Assembly (NCBI RefSeq): GCF_023283985.1
Contig: NZ_JAKIKU010000005.1
Span: forward strand, 304,166 to 368,165
DNA: 64,000 nucleotides
DNA from: Shewanella electrodiphila
GTDB taxonomy: Bacteria; Pseudomonadota; Gammaproteobacteria; Enterobacterales; Shewanellaceae
Direction of reading: 5' to 3'
Both the position numbers and the translations under genes were made by a program. Of this stretch, positions 27,942 through 37,438 are shown one piece after another. Under the pieces are notes generated by a model, which saw nothing but the letters and a program-made list of their open reading frames with translations, was not told where the DNA came from and searched no databases. Numbering within the stretch: the first letter of the stretch is position 1; each line of letters opens with the position of its first letter.

Positions 27942-30371
27942 TTATTCGCGAATGAGTTTTTTTGATTGTTCAAAATATTGCATTGAAACAGAGGTAACAA
28001 AGCCACCATCATCATCAAAAGTAATCTCTACTTGATTGTTTTGGTTTACATAGCTGTTGTTAATCGGAATTTCGATTAATCCGAAAAATTGTAGTCGACC
28101 ATCCCCATTAGCATACTGATCGTAGCCACGGTAATCAGTATTGATAACAACGGGATTACCATTAACGCTAACAGTCGGTTGTAGTGATTTACCGTGTTCG
28201 CGTCCTAAGCCAATTCTTAAAGTCGCTTCACCATTGTCGGCAATAACAACATTATTAAGGTTAAAAGTCAGCGGGCTATCGGCAACAATACTTTGCTTAT
28301 AAATGTCTGCGTAATATTTGGTTTCATTTTGGCTATGCCCTTGAGTAATGAGCTTATTAAATGAGAGTTTAATAATTGTTGTGGCTTCTGCGCCGATAGT
28401 GAGTGATGCAATATCTGCGAGTAATTGCGGTTCAGTTTCAGTTAACACAGGGGTTTGATTGTCATGAGATAGCTGTTTAATACTAATTGCGCTTATGGAT
28501 GTTTCATCAAATCCCAGTAGTGATAAATCAACAAGCTGTGATGTTTGTTCCAAACTATTTATAACAAGGTAAGCATCGCTATTGCCCGCATCATTGGTAT
28601 TAATGTATGCATCTAACTGAAAATCAGCATCAGTAGCAAAGCTATCAACTCGGGTTCCGTTAACTTCTGACCATAATTGGTAAAACTTCACCATTTCGGT
28701 ATAAACGTATTCCTCACCAGTTTGACCTGACGCCTCTTTATTTTGACGCATTAACCTAGTGTAATAGGGGACGGTTTCACTTAAGCGTCCCCATTCAGCT
28801 TTAACTGGGATAAACGGAATCGCCATTTCAATTTGGTTTGGACGCTCTAAAAACGACATCAATTGCCCGTTAATCGCTTTTAAATGATTCCAGTCACGCT
28901 GTGGTAACCAAGGTTGGTTAAACAGAGAATGCATTTGAGCGCCATACTCAGAAATGATAAAGGGTTTAACTTCTCCTAAAGACATCGCCATATATTGCTC
29001 GAGCATATCGAAAGTTGCTTCAATATTACTGCCCGTCCTTAACTCTTCTCTGTTTTGAAAAGCAGGGAAGTCATATAGGTGTAGTGAAATAAAATCCATG
29101 TCTTCGCCAGCAACATCAATAAAGGCTTTATCCCTTAATTCCCAACGTTCAAAATTTTGTTTCTCAAAATCAGGAAACGCAACTGTATAGCCGCCAATCA
29201 GCACATTATCGTTAGCGAATACGTCATCGACTTTTACTGCTTTAATGGCTTTTGCAACGTTACTATGAAATTCAAATACTTTAGTTACTGTGGTTGGTTC
29301 TTCTGCATAATCAACCAAGTCGTAAAGTGGCTCGTTCATCACTTCAATGTATTTAGGCTTAGGTTGTCCATAGACATCAATGCCATCATTTTTGTTAAAG
29401 TATTTGGCAACAAATTGCCCCATATAATCACCGGTAGCGGTGCCAAAGGGTTCAGAGGCGCTGTCCTTTTGTGAAAATGCCCAACCTTGTCCCGTATCTT
29501 TGCCATCTGGCCAATAAGGGTGTTGCTGAGCAGCCACAACCATACTGGCATTTCGATGTGCGTGTTGACGTTGTGATTGAGCTCTGTCATCTTCAGATGA
29601 AGTGTAATTCCAGCGGCTACCACCACCGTTACTGGTTGCCATGTCTGCATCTACAAATCCGCTTTTTAAAGCTGACTCTGCTAAAAGGCTCAATTGGTAA
29701 CGCATACCTCCGGTGTCTCTACCAAAATAGACATCGTATCCTTCCACGAATTCAGTAATGAGATCATCAGAAGCATTAACGCCAACATTAAACCAATCAT
29801 TTTCAGTATGAGAGGCATGGATGGTAATAAACTTCTCACGTGCAAATTGATTAATACCCGCTACGGTATGGACAGTATCAAGATTGAATATGAGTGTGGT
29901 ATTTTGTGTTTCAGGCTCAGATTGTAATGTCGTGACTTTAAACGGGGTTGTGTAGTCTCCAATCGTTAATTGAGCGACAACTTCTGAGCTGGCATTATCA
30001 GATGACATTAAACGCAATGAGATTGAATCATCTGCGGCGACAGTACCACTCGTATTAGTAAATTCACCGCCATTGATAGCATACTCACCAAGGCTAATGT
30101 TGATTTCTACGTTGGTATTAATACCCGTAATGATTATAGGATTTGAAGTAATGTAACGACTTAATTCAACATCTGTTTGCGCTTCAAAAACGAACTCATC
30201 CGGTGATGAGTCAAGTTCAGCAGGTGGTTGAACGATGGGTTTATCAGGTTCAGTGATTGGGCTACCTGAAGAGCTACCTCCACAAGCCGTTACCGAGGCG
30301 CTAATCATTAATGTAATGATGGATTTTTGTATTATAGATCGACTAAACAATCCTTTGTTATCTTGTATCAT
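27942..30371 (-). CDS. GH86 beta-agarase/beta-porphyranase, lipoprotein
   Basis: An 809-residue protein with lipobox VTAC, so probably anchored to the outer membrane. It follows the GH86 pattern: a (beta/alpha)8 barrel with acid/base E347 in YIEVMNEPLYD and nucleophile E475 in PFIISEYGAQM, then C-terminal beta domains. SRWNYTSSEDDRAQSQRQHAHRN (shortened here) and WPDGKDTGQG are substrate-cleft segments. GH86 includes both agarases and porphyranases; the locus's sulfatase and demethylating P450 make porphyran a reasonable substrate, but this cannot be settled by reading. An operator copy lies 133 bases upstream. Confidence 0.87.
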   Translation of the reverse strand: MIQDNKGLFSRSIIQKSIITLMISASVTACGGSSSGSPITEPDKPIVQPPAELDSSPDEFVFEAQTDVELSRYITSNPIIITGINTNVEINISLGEYAINGGEFTNTSGTVAADDSISLRLMSSDNASSEVVAQLTIGDYTTPFKVTTLQSEPETQNTTLIFNLDTVHTVAGINQFAREKFITIHASHTENDWFNVGVNASDDLITEFVEGYDVYFGRDTGGMRYQLSLLAESALKSGFVDADMATSNGGGSRWNYTSSEDDRAQSQRQHAHRNASMVVAAQQHPYWPDGKDTGQGWAFSQKDSASEPFGTATGDYMGQFVAKYFNKNDGIDVYGQPKPKYIEVMNEPLYDLVDYAEEPTTVTKVFEFHSNVAKAIKAVKVDDVFANDNVLIGGYTVAFPDFEKQNFERWELRDKAFIDVAGEDMDFISLHLYDFPAFQNREELRTGSNIEATFDMLEQYMAMSLGEVKPFIISEYGAQMHSLFNQPWLPQRDWNHLKAINGQLMSFLERPNQIEMAIPFIPVKAEWGRLSETVPYYTRLMRQNKEASGQTGEEYVYTEMVKFYQLWSEVNGTRVDSFATDADFQLDAYINTNDAGNSDAYLVINSLEQTSQLVDLSLLGFDETSISAISIKQLSHDNQTPVLTETEPQLLADIASLTIGAEATTIIKLSFNKLITQGHSQNETKYYADIYKQSIVADSPLTFNLNNVVIADNGEATLRIGLGREHGKSLQPTVSVNGNPVVINTDYRGYDQYANGDGRLQFFGLIEIPINNSYVNQNNQVEITFDDDGGFVTSVSMQYFEQSKKLIRE

Positions 30372-30503
30372 AGTGCTCACTTACAGTTGTAATAACTAAA
30401 GAGGGACAACAACAACGCCGACAAAAATCTAATCAGTTAAGCATTAGATACAAACATAACTATCCCAGAGGTATTGAACTTAACTTAGCATTGTTTTTAT
30501 TAA

Positions 30504-30515
30504 ATTGTTAACAAA
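30504..30515. promoter_or_regulatory. Operator-like palindrome upstream of GH86
   Basis: ATTGTTAACAAA, one base from the consensus, lies in the 640-bp gap between GH86 and the GntR gene. Apart from this site and the GntR terminator, nothing else was seen in the gap. Confidence 0.55.
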
Positions 30516-30911
30516 ATAATTTGATGTATTTAATGTTATGCCTTATCGATGAATTTATTTGATACTATAAAGCCTGTTAAGTAGACGTGTATGTACTTGT
30601 TTTTAGTTATAGGAAATGCTGGGTGAATATAAATCATTGGTAGCTTTTGTTTTTTATTGCTTCATTAGGTCAGCTATTTATTTGAACCTTAATCCTTTTG
30701 TCTTTAGTCTTTTTTCATTTATTATTAATATGAGTGTGAATGAATATTAAAGAAAAGTTTGTTTAATCTAATACGTTTACATTTTTATAAAACCAATAAT
30801 TGTAAACTACTTAACTGGTATCGCTTGTATTTGATTTGGCGCTATTTTCTGTTAGGAATTATTAGAGAGTAATGTGAAGAGTTTTGCGCATGATGATAAA
30901 ACTTAGCCACA

Positions 30912-30940
30912 AAAAAAGACAGCGGCTGACTGTCTTTTTA
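30912..30940 (-). terminator. Terminator of the GntR regulator gene
   Basis: AAAAGACAG and CTGTCTTTT flank a short loop; read on the minus strand the stem is followed by T residues, about 85 bases after the gntR-like stop. Confidence 0.75.
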
Positions 30941-31023
30941 TGAAACAAACATGATCTAGTTCATGTTCATTGTATATCGCTGAATGGGTGGTTGAGCCTG
31001 TCAAAAATTAAGTAATAATATCG

Positions 31024-31641
31024 CTACTTAATATTTTCTTTAATTGCTTTAACTGCGCGAGTAATATCACCTTCACGTAACGCTTGTAGGATCCCTCTGT
31101 GCTCTTCTACACATTCTGAGCTAGTGGTAATACGTTTATAGTTAAGGCGCATACGCATGACGTATGGATACCAGATATTAACTAAATCTTCGCCACCTGC
31201 TTTATATATTAGGTAGTTATGGAACGAGATATCAACTTTTGTCACTTCAGTAAAATCTTCTCTATCAAAGGCCCCTTGTAACTCATCAAGAATCGTTTCC
31301 AATTGGGTTACATCATCTTCAGTTAATGGGTTATTTTTGAAATTTTCGATAGCATAGACTTCAATGTTACGACGGAGGTTAATCATCAGCTTTTGCAGCT
31401 TTGGCTCTAGAACACTGTTAACTGATGCACCACAGTTATTTTTAGATATCAGTAAACCTTCTTTGGTTAACTGTAAAATCACATCTCGAATCGGCCCGCG
31501 CGATAAACCAAAGCGTTTTGCTAATTCTTGTTCGTTAAGCTTAGTGTTTGGCGCTAAATCACCAGCAATAATATCTGAACGCAGTTGATCTGCAATTTGA
31601 TCTTTAACTGAAAGAATTTTTGTCGGTTTTGCTGCAGCCAT
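31024..31641 (-). CDS. GntR-family (FCD/FadR-type) transcription regulator of the agar locus
   Basis: About 205 residues. The winged helix reads VKDQIADQLRSDIIAGDLAPN then LNEQELAKRFGLSRGPIRDVILQLTKEGL, the standard GntR pattern. The C-terminal part is the all-helical FCD effector domain, with the metal-ligand-like D...H (DISFHNYLIYKAGGEDL) and EEHRGILQALREGD. The ATG at 31641 is used; an in-frame TTG at 31653 is the alternative. FadR-type regulators bind TNGTNNNACNA-like palindromes, and ATTGTTAACAAT sites lie before this gene and before most operons in the locus. It is the best candidate for the regulon's repressor, with a sugar acid of the anhydrogalactose route as probable inducer (inference). 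Confidence 0.85.
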   Translation of the reverse strand: MAAAKPTKILSVKDQIADQLRSDIIAGDLAPNTKLNEQELAKRFGLSRGPIRDVILQLTKEGLLISKNNCGASVNSVLEPKLQKLMINLRRNIEVYAIENFKNNPLTEDDVTQLETILDELQGAFDREDFTEVTKVDISFHNYLIYKAGGEDLVNIWYPYVMRMRLNYKRITTSSECVEEHRGILQALREGDITRAVKAIKENIK

Positions 31642-31717
31642 TGTTGTACCCAATTTTCATCATTATATATTAACATTCTAGACACTTAGTGAAATCATTA
31701 CAATTGTCAAATGTCAC

Positions 31718-31729
31718 ATTGTTAATAAT
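31718..31729. promoter_or_regulatory. Operator-like site upstream of the GntR gene
   Basis: ATTGTTAATAAT, one base from the consensus, 77 bases before the ATG at 31641; suggests autoregulation. Confidence 0.5.
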
Positions 31730-31805
31730 ATACATAAAAATTTCTTGTAAGTTGTTGATATTAAATGATTCAATAATAGTGCTCAGTTATTAAAATCAAA
31801 AAAAT

Positions 31806-31861
31806 GCCCTGAAGCAGTTTATTGTTAACAACAAACATAGTTGTTAAATAACTGACAGGGC
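31806..31861. promoter_or_regulatory. Long stem-loop containing an operator copy
   Basis: GCCCTG and CAGGGC close an extended inverted repeat whose inner arms contain CAGTTTATTGTTAACAAC and GTTGTTAAATAACTG. The left arm includes ATTGTTAACAAC (31821-31832). It lies between the GH50 copy 2 stop and the GntR gene and may be both operator and transcript-end structure. Confidence 0.45.
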
Positions 31862-31913
31862 AACTCTGGAGACCTAACCAGATTTCAAGCAATCAAAACG
31901 AGATTGGATAAAA

Positions 31914-31946
31914 CTGAATGCTTCCTGAGGATAAGAAGCATTCATA
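31914..31946 (-). terminator. Stem-loop after GH50 copy 2, probable terminator
   Basis: TGAATGCTTC and GAAGCATTCA form a 10-bp stem about 35 bases past the GH50 stop. The T-run in the direction of transcription is short, so efficiency is uncertain. Confidence 0.5.
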
Positions 31947-31977
31947 AAAAAAGATTAAATTAACGCGGTTACTCTCT

Positions 31978-34347
31978 TCATTCTTGTTTACCAAACCTTC
32001 TTTGATACATATTGCCATTCACGGTTTTAGCCGCTTCAACCATATATGGGTAAGGGGTATCTGTAACTGAAATGAATCCGACATTGTAGTTTTCGCCATC
32101 ATAAGCGCGACCAGTAATAGGTGAATCGATATACTGGAACCAATGCGCACCGATGAAGTAAGGGTTATCAATAACCGAATTCATATAATCTTGATACATC
32201 ACGCCGCGATCTTGCTGATCTGCAGCATGAATTAAACCAGGATGATATAAACCAGAATCTTTAGCGCCAATATGAAACTCACCAATAATGCTTGGCATGT
32301 CGATATCTTCCAGGAATTTCCAAGATTTTTTAGTCAGTCCTTCTTTATATGAATTAAAGCTCACGACATCAACAAATTTTGCTGAAGATTTGACGACTTC
32401 AATAGGCATTCCCCAATCAGGAAAGCGAGAGCCTAAATACATATGGTTTGGCATGTATTTTTGTAATGCTTTTTCTACCGTGCTGAAGTACTTGTCAGCA
32501 TAGGCTGAAAGTAATACGCCATAATCAGCTATTTGACGTTCGTTATTGATACTTGAATCAATGCCGCGGTCAAATGCTTCCCAACTGGTGAACTCTTTCT
32601 CCCACACAGTATTGAGTGCTTGAATCTCACCATATTTTTGCTTCATAACTGCAGTGAATGCAGCTTTTGTTGGTACATCTTTGCCGTCACGTGTGAGTGT
32701 ATTAACCACAATGCCGTAATGACTTTTGACGCTATCTGAACGGCCAAAACTTTTTTCGTTATCGATGAATACGCCGACACACCAAGGGTTATTTTTAACT
32801 TCTTCATAAACGACTTTCGCCGTTTCAAAAGCTCGGGCTTCAAATTCAGGGTCAAATACATCTGGCATAGCACCCCAAAAGTCATCACCACTTGACACTG
32901 TTTTGTAGTTACCAATAATCCATCCGTTAGCAAAGTAGGGTATTTTATTGTTGTCGTAATATCGTGGATCAGTCCAGTTCCCCAGAGATGTAAAACCCCA
33001 ATCTAGCATTCTGTTGATTGTTGTATCTTCCCAAGCTTGCATATAGCCTTGAGGCTGATTGCCGTATTTACGTTCAAGGTTTGCAGAATAGAAGCTGTAA
33101 GTTTCACCATGTTTCAATGGTCCAGAATGTGCGCTTCTGCGATATCCGAAATGTTTACCTAAAGGTTCGTCATATGTAGGTAACCAATTGAACATGTTTG
33201 CTCGAGTATCTGATGCTTTAATACGACTGGCGATAGCAGCATCGGATACCCGATTTAATTTTTGTGAATCTTCTGGGGTCACGTTATCTTTTGTTGGTTG
33301 GATGATGTGCTGTTGATCAAAATCAAACCCCGTCATGGTTGAAGAGTTAGATAAACGAATAATATCAACGCCAGTGGCGAGATACAGGTAACCATCGGGA
33401 TCAACTAATGACCACTTATCATTAACCTTTTCGGTTCTAAAATAACCCGTTGCGGCTAGTTTAGGACCTGCTAGCCATCCACCATATTGGCTCCTTCCAT
33501 CAGCGACTTTTCCAGATAAGGTTTTTGCTTCAGCAACGCGTTGGTTTTCTAGTTGAGCTTCATTGTTTACCTTGCCCACAAAATCTTCTGTGTTGTTCTG
33601 ACCAAATTGATCAACGATGTGAGTTAAGAACTGCTTATTGAACTCTGGATTTTGACGAATTCTAATGTTACTCAATATAATTTCTTTATCATGTAAGTTA
33701 CTTTGCACACTTAAACTAATTTTCGCGATACCTTTGGTATTGAGGTTCTTCTTGCCCCACATCGAGGTAAACTGTACTTCTTCACTTTCCCAAGTATCTG
33801 GGTTTGAGCGTAAACCTGAATTAAAATTTAACTCTACTTTATGATCGCCATCTGGTGTGGCTAAATCATGACCTGCCATTTTCGCATAATAGGTATTTGA
33901 GGTGCTGCCGACAGGAATATTGACTGTGCGAGTGTAATTAGCACCGTCAATATCACTGATATCAAGGTAAAGCTGCACACTGTGCTTACCAGTATTGGCA
34001 ATATCAAATGCGAGGTTAAAGTCTTTTAACGCACTCCAATCCCACGGCGTATCAGGGTTAAAACTGATATTACTGTAACTATTATTTTCAGATTTAAACT
34101 TAACACTGATGACACCATCATTAATCTGCGTATCTGCAGCAACGGTATTTATGAATTCAATCTGCTTATCAAAATCGATAAGCTGCATACTTTGGTTAGT
34201 TGTTGACTCAACTTCCGGCTCAGGAGTGATCGCAGAATTAAGTGATTCAGACTGACAACCACTCATTGCGACAAGTATTGATGTCACTAATAAAGCACGT
34301 TTGGTTGACTCTATCGTTGACAGGCTTGAGCTCAATATATTTTTCAT
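31978..34347 (-). CDS. GH50 beta-agarase, lipoprotein (copy 2)
   Basis: A 789-residue lipoprotein (lipobox AMSGC at about residue 31). The domain order equals copy 1: a beta-rich carbohydrate-binding-like region with PWDWSALKDFNLAFDIANTG, then the GH50 barrel. Catalytic candidates are E531 in FIDNEKSFG and E690 in IIGEFHIG. The ATG at 34347 is chosen over an in-frame TTG at 34359. An operator copy lies 25 bases upstream of the start. The GH50 trio shows clear paralogy but differs throughout, so they are old duplicates or separate acquisitions rather than a recent copy. Confidence 0.9.
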   Translation of the reverse strand: MKNILSSSLSTIESTKRALLVTSILVAMSGCQSESLNSAITPEPEVESTTNQSMQLIDFDKQIEFINTVAADTQINDGVISVKFKSENNSYSNISFNPDTPWDWSALKDFNLAFDIANTGKHSVQLYLDISDIDGANYTRTVNIPVGSTSNTYYAKMAGHDLATPDGDHKVELNFNSGLRSNPDTWESEEVQFTSMWGKKNLNTKGIAKISLSVQSNLHDKEIILSNIRIRQNPEFNKQFLTHIVDQFGQNNTEDFVGKVNNEAQLENQRVAEAKTLSGKVADGRSQYGGWLAGPKLAATGYFRTEKVNDKWSLVDPDGYLYLATGVDIIRLSNSSTMTGFDFDQQHIIQPTKDNVTPEDSQKLNRVSDAAIASRIKASDTRANMFNWLPTYDEPLGKHFGYRRSAHSGPLKHGETYSFYSANLERKYGNQPQGYMQAWEDTTINRMLDWGFTSLGNWTDPRYYDNNKIPYFANGWIIGNYKTVSSGDDFWGAMPDVFDPEFEARAFETAKVVYEEVKNNPWCVGVFIDNEKSFGRSDSVKSHYGIVVNTLTRDGKDVPTKAAFTAVMKQKYGEIQALNTVWEKEFTSWEAFDRGIDSSINNERQIADYGVLLSAYADKYFSTVEKALQKYMPNHMYLGSRFPDWGMPIEVVKSSAKFVDVVSFNSYKEGLTKKSWKFLEDIDMPSIIGEFHIGAKDSGLYHPGLIHAADQQDRGVMYQDYMNSVIDNPYFIGAHWFQYIDSPITGRAYDGENYNVGFISVTDTPYPYMVEAAKTVNGNMYQRRFGKQE

Positions 34348-34371
34348 GACCACACACAATGTTAAGTTTAT

Positions 34372-34383
34372 TTTGTTAACAAT
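34372..34383. promoter_or_regulatory. Operator-like palindrome upstream of GH50 copy 2
   Basis: TTTGTTAACAAT, one base from the consensus, 25 bases before the ATG at 34347. Confidence 0.6.
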
Positions 34384-34597
34384 CTACATTGAGGAATCCG
34401 TTGATGCAATAATTTATTACCAGATTGTGATAATTTCTATGTAAGAAGTCGTTTTATTTTCAATTAGAATATTTAACTAACATGTAGATTAAACTAATTT
34501 ATTAAATCATTTTATACTGAATATTCAGTGTAATACATCATAAATCGCGTTAGATTAATGAATTACATATATTGCAAAAAACAACCTTTATAGTAAA

Positions 34598-34609
34598 TTG
34601 TTAACAATA
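34598..34609. promoter_or_regulatory. Operator palindrome ATTGTTAACAAT upstream of the sugar porter
   Basis: A perfect copy 135 bases before the transporter ATG, in the 400-bp divergent region between GH50 copy 2 and the porter. Confidence 0.65.
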
Positions 34610-34743
34610 GTTGCTAAATCTTTGTTGTTAATGCTACTGTAATGTTAATAGTCGTTGAGTCACCTTTTATTACTATCTGTGTCCTTGCTAATACGGATAA
34701 TTTAAAACTCACAAACGGCATCATTACAAATTAATACTAAAAG

Positions 34744-36360
34744 ATGGATACACATATGATTGCTAGAAGTCACAGCGTTTACTATTGTGCGTTGGTTGTT
34801 GCTATCGGAGGATTTATCTTCGGGCTTGATGCAGCACTAATATCAGGTACTGTTAGGTTTGTTACCAGTGAATTTGGTTTATCTGATATGCAAATAGGAA
34901 CCGTCGTAAGTGCTCCAGGTTTCGGCGTTATATTTGCATTACTCGTTACCGGCTTTATTTGTGACAAAATCGGCCGTAAGAAAACCCTCGTGCTTATCTC
35001 CTTTATTTATATTATCTCAGCTGTGTTATCTGTTATCGCAACCAGTTTCGAATCACTGGTCATAGCCAGATTTATTGGTGGCTTAGCATTCACATCATTA
35101 TCCGTAGCTGCCATGTATATTGGTGAAATTGCGCCATCGCATTTGCGTGGCAAGTTGGTATCTATTATTCAGATAAATATTGTTGTGGGCTTATCAATAG
35201 CGTATTTCGTCAACTATGGGATATTGTCTTTTTCAGAAAGTGGTCATCCATTGGTGACGTCATTAGGCATAGATACCCATACATGGCGCTGGATGTTGGC
35301 TGTTGAAATAATACCGGCAATTATTTGGTTTTTTCTGTTGCTGAATATTCCTCAAAGCCCACGCTGGTTAATCATGAAGCGTAAAGAAGCTAAAGCAAAA
35401 GAAATCATTAATCAATTTAACAATACTACTCAATGTGATGATGAAATTGCTCAAATTAAAGAGAGTCTTAGAAGCCATGATGATAAAGCTTCTTTTTTAG
35501 TACTGTTTAGAAGTTTGTTTGATACTAAAGTTCGTAGCGTAATGATTATTGCGTTAACCATTGGCATTGTTCAGCAAATTACCGGAATTAACGCCATTAT
35601 GTTTTATGCACCTACTGTGTTTGAACAGTTAGGTATAGGTACTGACGCCGCTTTTTTCCAAGCTGTTGTTGTGGGTTTAGTGAGCATTGTATTTACGATT
35701 GTTGCTATTTTACTTATCGATAAATTAGGGCGAAGACCTTTAGTGATTTGGGGTTTAGCAACCGCTACGGTAAGTTTGTTCGCTTGTTTTTGGGGATTTC
35801 ACAGCGCGACATATTCATTAACCGATCAAGCTTTAATTACACTAGCTGCTGAAATTAATATTGGCGACTCATCGTCTATGGCTAATGTTATTTATCAAAG
35901 TGATGTCGAGTTTAAAGATGCCCTTATTCAAATAATGGGTGAGGCGGATGCCAAGCTCTATGAAAGTCAGATATTACAAAGTGCAGCCTCTATTAATGCA
36001 AACTTGATTATTGGCGGCATTATTGGCTTTATTGCTGCGTTTCATTTTTCAATTGGCCCAATAATGTGGGTGCTATTTTCTGAGATATTCCCAACTCACA
36101 TTCGCGGCGTGGCAATTCCGGTATTTGCTTTCATAACCAGTTTTGTAAGCTACTTAGTTCAACAGTTTTTCCCTTGGCAACTCAGTGTGTTTGGCGCAGA
36201 TGAAATATTCTTATTCTATGCCATATGCGGTGCGATTGGCTTTGTGCTCCTATATAAAATCATGCCAGAAACCAAGAATAAGACGATTGAAGAAATTGAA
36301 ATGCTATTAGCAAGAGAATCACAACCTGAGAAAGTGGCTTTGTTAAAAAGAGAAGCGTAA
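34744..36360 (+). CDS. Sugar porter of the major facilitator superfamily
   Basis: A 538-residue, 12-helix MFS sugar porter. Signatures: GLDAALISGTVRF in helix 1, DKIGRKKTL after helix 2, IGEIAPSHLRGKLVS in helix 4, PQSPRWLI before the central loop, QQITGINAIMFYAPTVFEQLG in helix 7, DKLGRRPLV after helix 8 and PETKNKTIEEIE at the end. An enlarged loop of about 60 residues between late helices carries no obvious motif. It likely imports galactose, anhydrogalactose or neoagarobiose through the inner membrane by proton symport. It is followed after 2 bases by KDG kinase, so uptake and phosphorylation genes are coupled. An ATG at 34756 is an alternative start. Confidence 0.87.
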   Translation: MDTHMIARSHSVYYCALVVAIGGFIFGLDAALISGTVRFVTSEFGLSDMQIGTVVSAPGFGVIFALLVTGFICDKIGRKKTLVLISFIYIISAVLSVIATSFESLVIARFIGGLAFTSLSVAAMYIGEIAPSHLRGKLVSIIQINIVVGLSIAYFVNYGILSFSESGHPLVTSLGIDTHTWRWMLAVEIIPAIIWFFLLLNIPQSPRWLIMKRKEAKAKEIINQFNNTTQCDDEIAQIKESLRSHDDKASFLVLFRSLFDTKVRSVMIIALTIGIVQQITGINAIMFYAPTVFEQLGIGTDAAFFQAVVVGLVSIVFTIVAILLIDKLGRRPLVIWGLATATVSLFACFWGFHSATYSLTDQALITLAAEINIGDSSSMANVIYQSDVEFKDALIQIMGEADAKLYESQILQSAASINANLIIGGIIGFIAAFHFSIGPIMWVLFSEIFPTHIRGVAIPVFAFITSFVSYLVQQFFPWQLSVFGADEIFLFYAICGAIGFVLLYKIMPETKNKTIEEIEMLLARESQPEKVALLKREA

Positions 36361-36362
36361 CC

Positions 36363-37316
36363 ATGAAATCAATACTTGCTATCGGTGAATGCATGATGGA
36401 GTTAATTGAAAAATCAGATTCATTATTAAACCGATCATTTGCTGGTGATACTTATAATGCTTTGGTTTATGCCAAACGCTATAACTCAGAAACCGATTGT
36501 CGTTACTTTACTGCTGTAGGTGACGATGCTACGAGTATAACAATGTTGTCCGAGTGGAAGAAACATAACTTGAATACAGACTGCGCTCTGATATCAACAT
36601 CTGCAACAATTGGGATTTACGCGATATCAACAGATGATACAGGTGAACGCAGTTTCAGTTATTGGCGCTCACAATCAGCAGCGACACAAATGATGCGTTT
36701 AAAGCCATTACCAGAATTAATCAACCAAATCGGCCATGCTGATATCGCTTTTTTTAGTGGAATTTCATTGGGTATTTTATCTGATGAAGATAAAGGGCTA
36801 TTACTTGAATTGACCAAGAGGCTCCAAGAAAATGGCACTAAAATAGCCTTCGACCCTAATTACCGACCCGCAATGTGGAACGGCCCAGAACATGCTATTC
36901 ATTGGCTTGAGTTAGCATATCAGCACTGTGATATCGCTTTACCAGGAATAGAAGAGCATGAGTTATTACTTGGTCATACTTCACCTATAAAAATCATGCA
37001 ATATTGTCAGTCATTAGGCGCTAAAGAAATTATCGTTAAGTGTGGTAATGACGGCACATTTGTATATGAATGTGGCGAACTTATTGCGCATCAAGCGTTT
37101 GTCGCTGCCCCAGTTCAAATTGATTCTACAGCTGCAGGAGATTCTTTTGCTGGTACTTATTTAGCGGCACGCAATATCGGTTGTGATATTGAGACAGCGC
37201 TTATTGATGCTTGCAGTGTTGCAAGGGAAGTTGTCCAACATAAAGGCGCAATATTAGACATTGACGTATATGCAGCAATAAATACATACGCTAAGCGTAA
37301 TCAGCTATTAATTTAG
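36363..37316 (+). CDS. kdgK: 2-keto-3-deoxygluconate kinase (PfkB family)
   Basis: A 317-residue ribokinase/PfkB-family kinase. The N-terminus SILAIGECMMELIE and the FAGDTYNALVYAKR segment are typical of KdgK. The catalytic and anion-hole motif is DSTAAGDSFAGTYLAA near residue 255. AFDPNYRPAMW and GIEEHELLLG are also KdgK-like. It phosphorylates D-KDG from the anhydrogalactose route to KDPG for the Entner-Doudoroff aldolase, which is not in the window. It is tightly coupled to the sugar porter. Confidence 0.88.
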   Translation: MKSILAIGECMMELIEKSDSLLNRSFAGDTYNALVYAKRYNSETDCRYFTAVGDDATSITMLSEWKKHNLNTDCALISTSATIGIYAISTDDTGERSFSYWRSQSAATQMMRLKPLPELINQIGHADIAFFSGISLGILSDEDKGLLLELTKRLQENGTKIAFDPNYRPAMWNGPEHAIHWLELAYQHCDIALPGIEEHELLLGHTSPIKIMQYCQSLGAKEIIVKCGNDGTFVYECGELIAHQAFVAAPVQIDSTAAGDSFAGTYLAARNIGCDIETALIDACSVAREVVQHKGAILDIDVYAAINTYAKRNQLLI

Positions 37317-37438
37317 TGTTCAGTAGAAACATCATCAGTAATGTGTGCAGATGACATAAATTAATTTTGAATAATTTCTAATGATTTTTATCTAATACAT
37401 AATTTCTAGTTGCTTAAGTTGTAAGGGAAAACCAGTTT

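Noticed and set aside
29157..29927. Several plus-strand frames inside the GH86 gene
   Set aside because: Antisense shadows of a strongly supported coding region.
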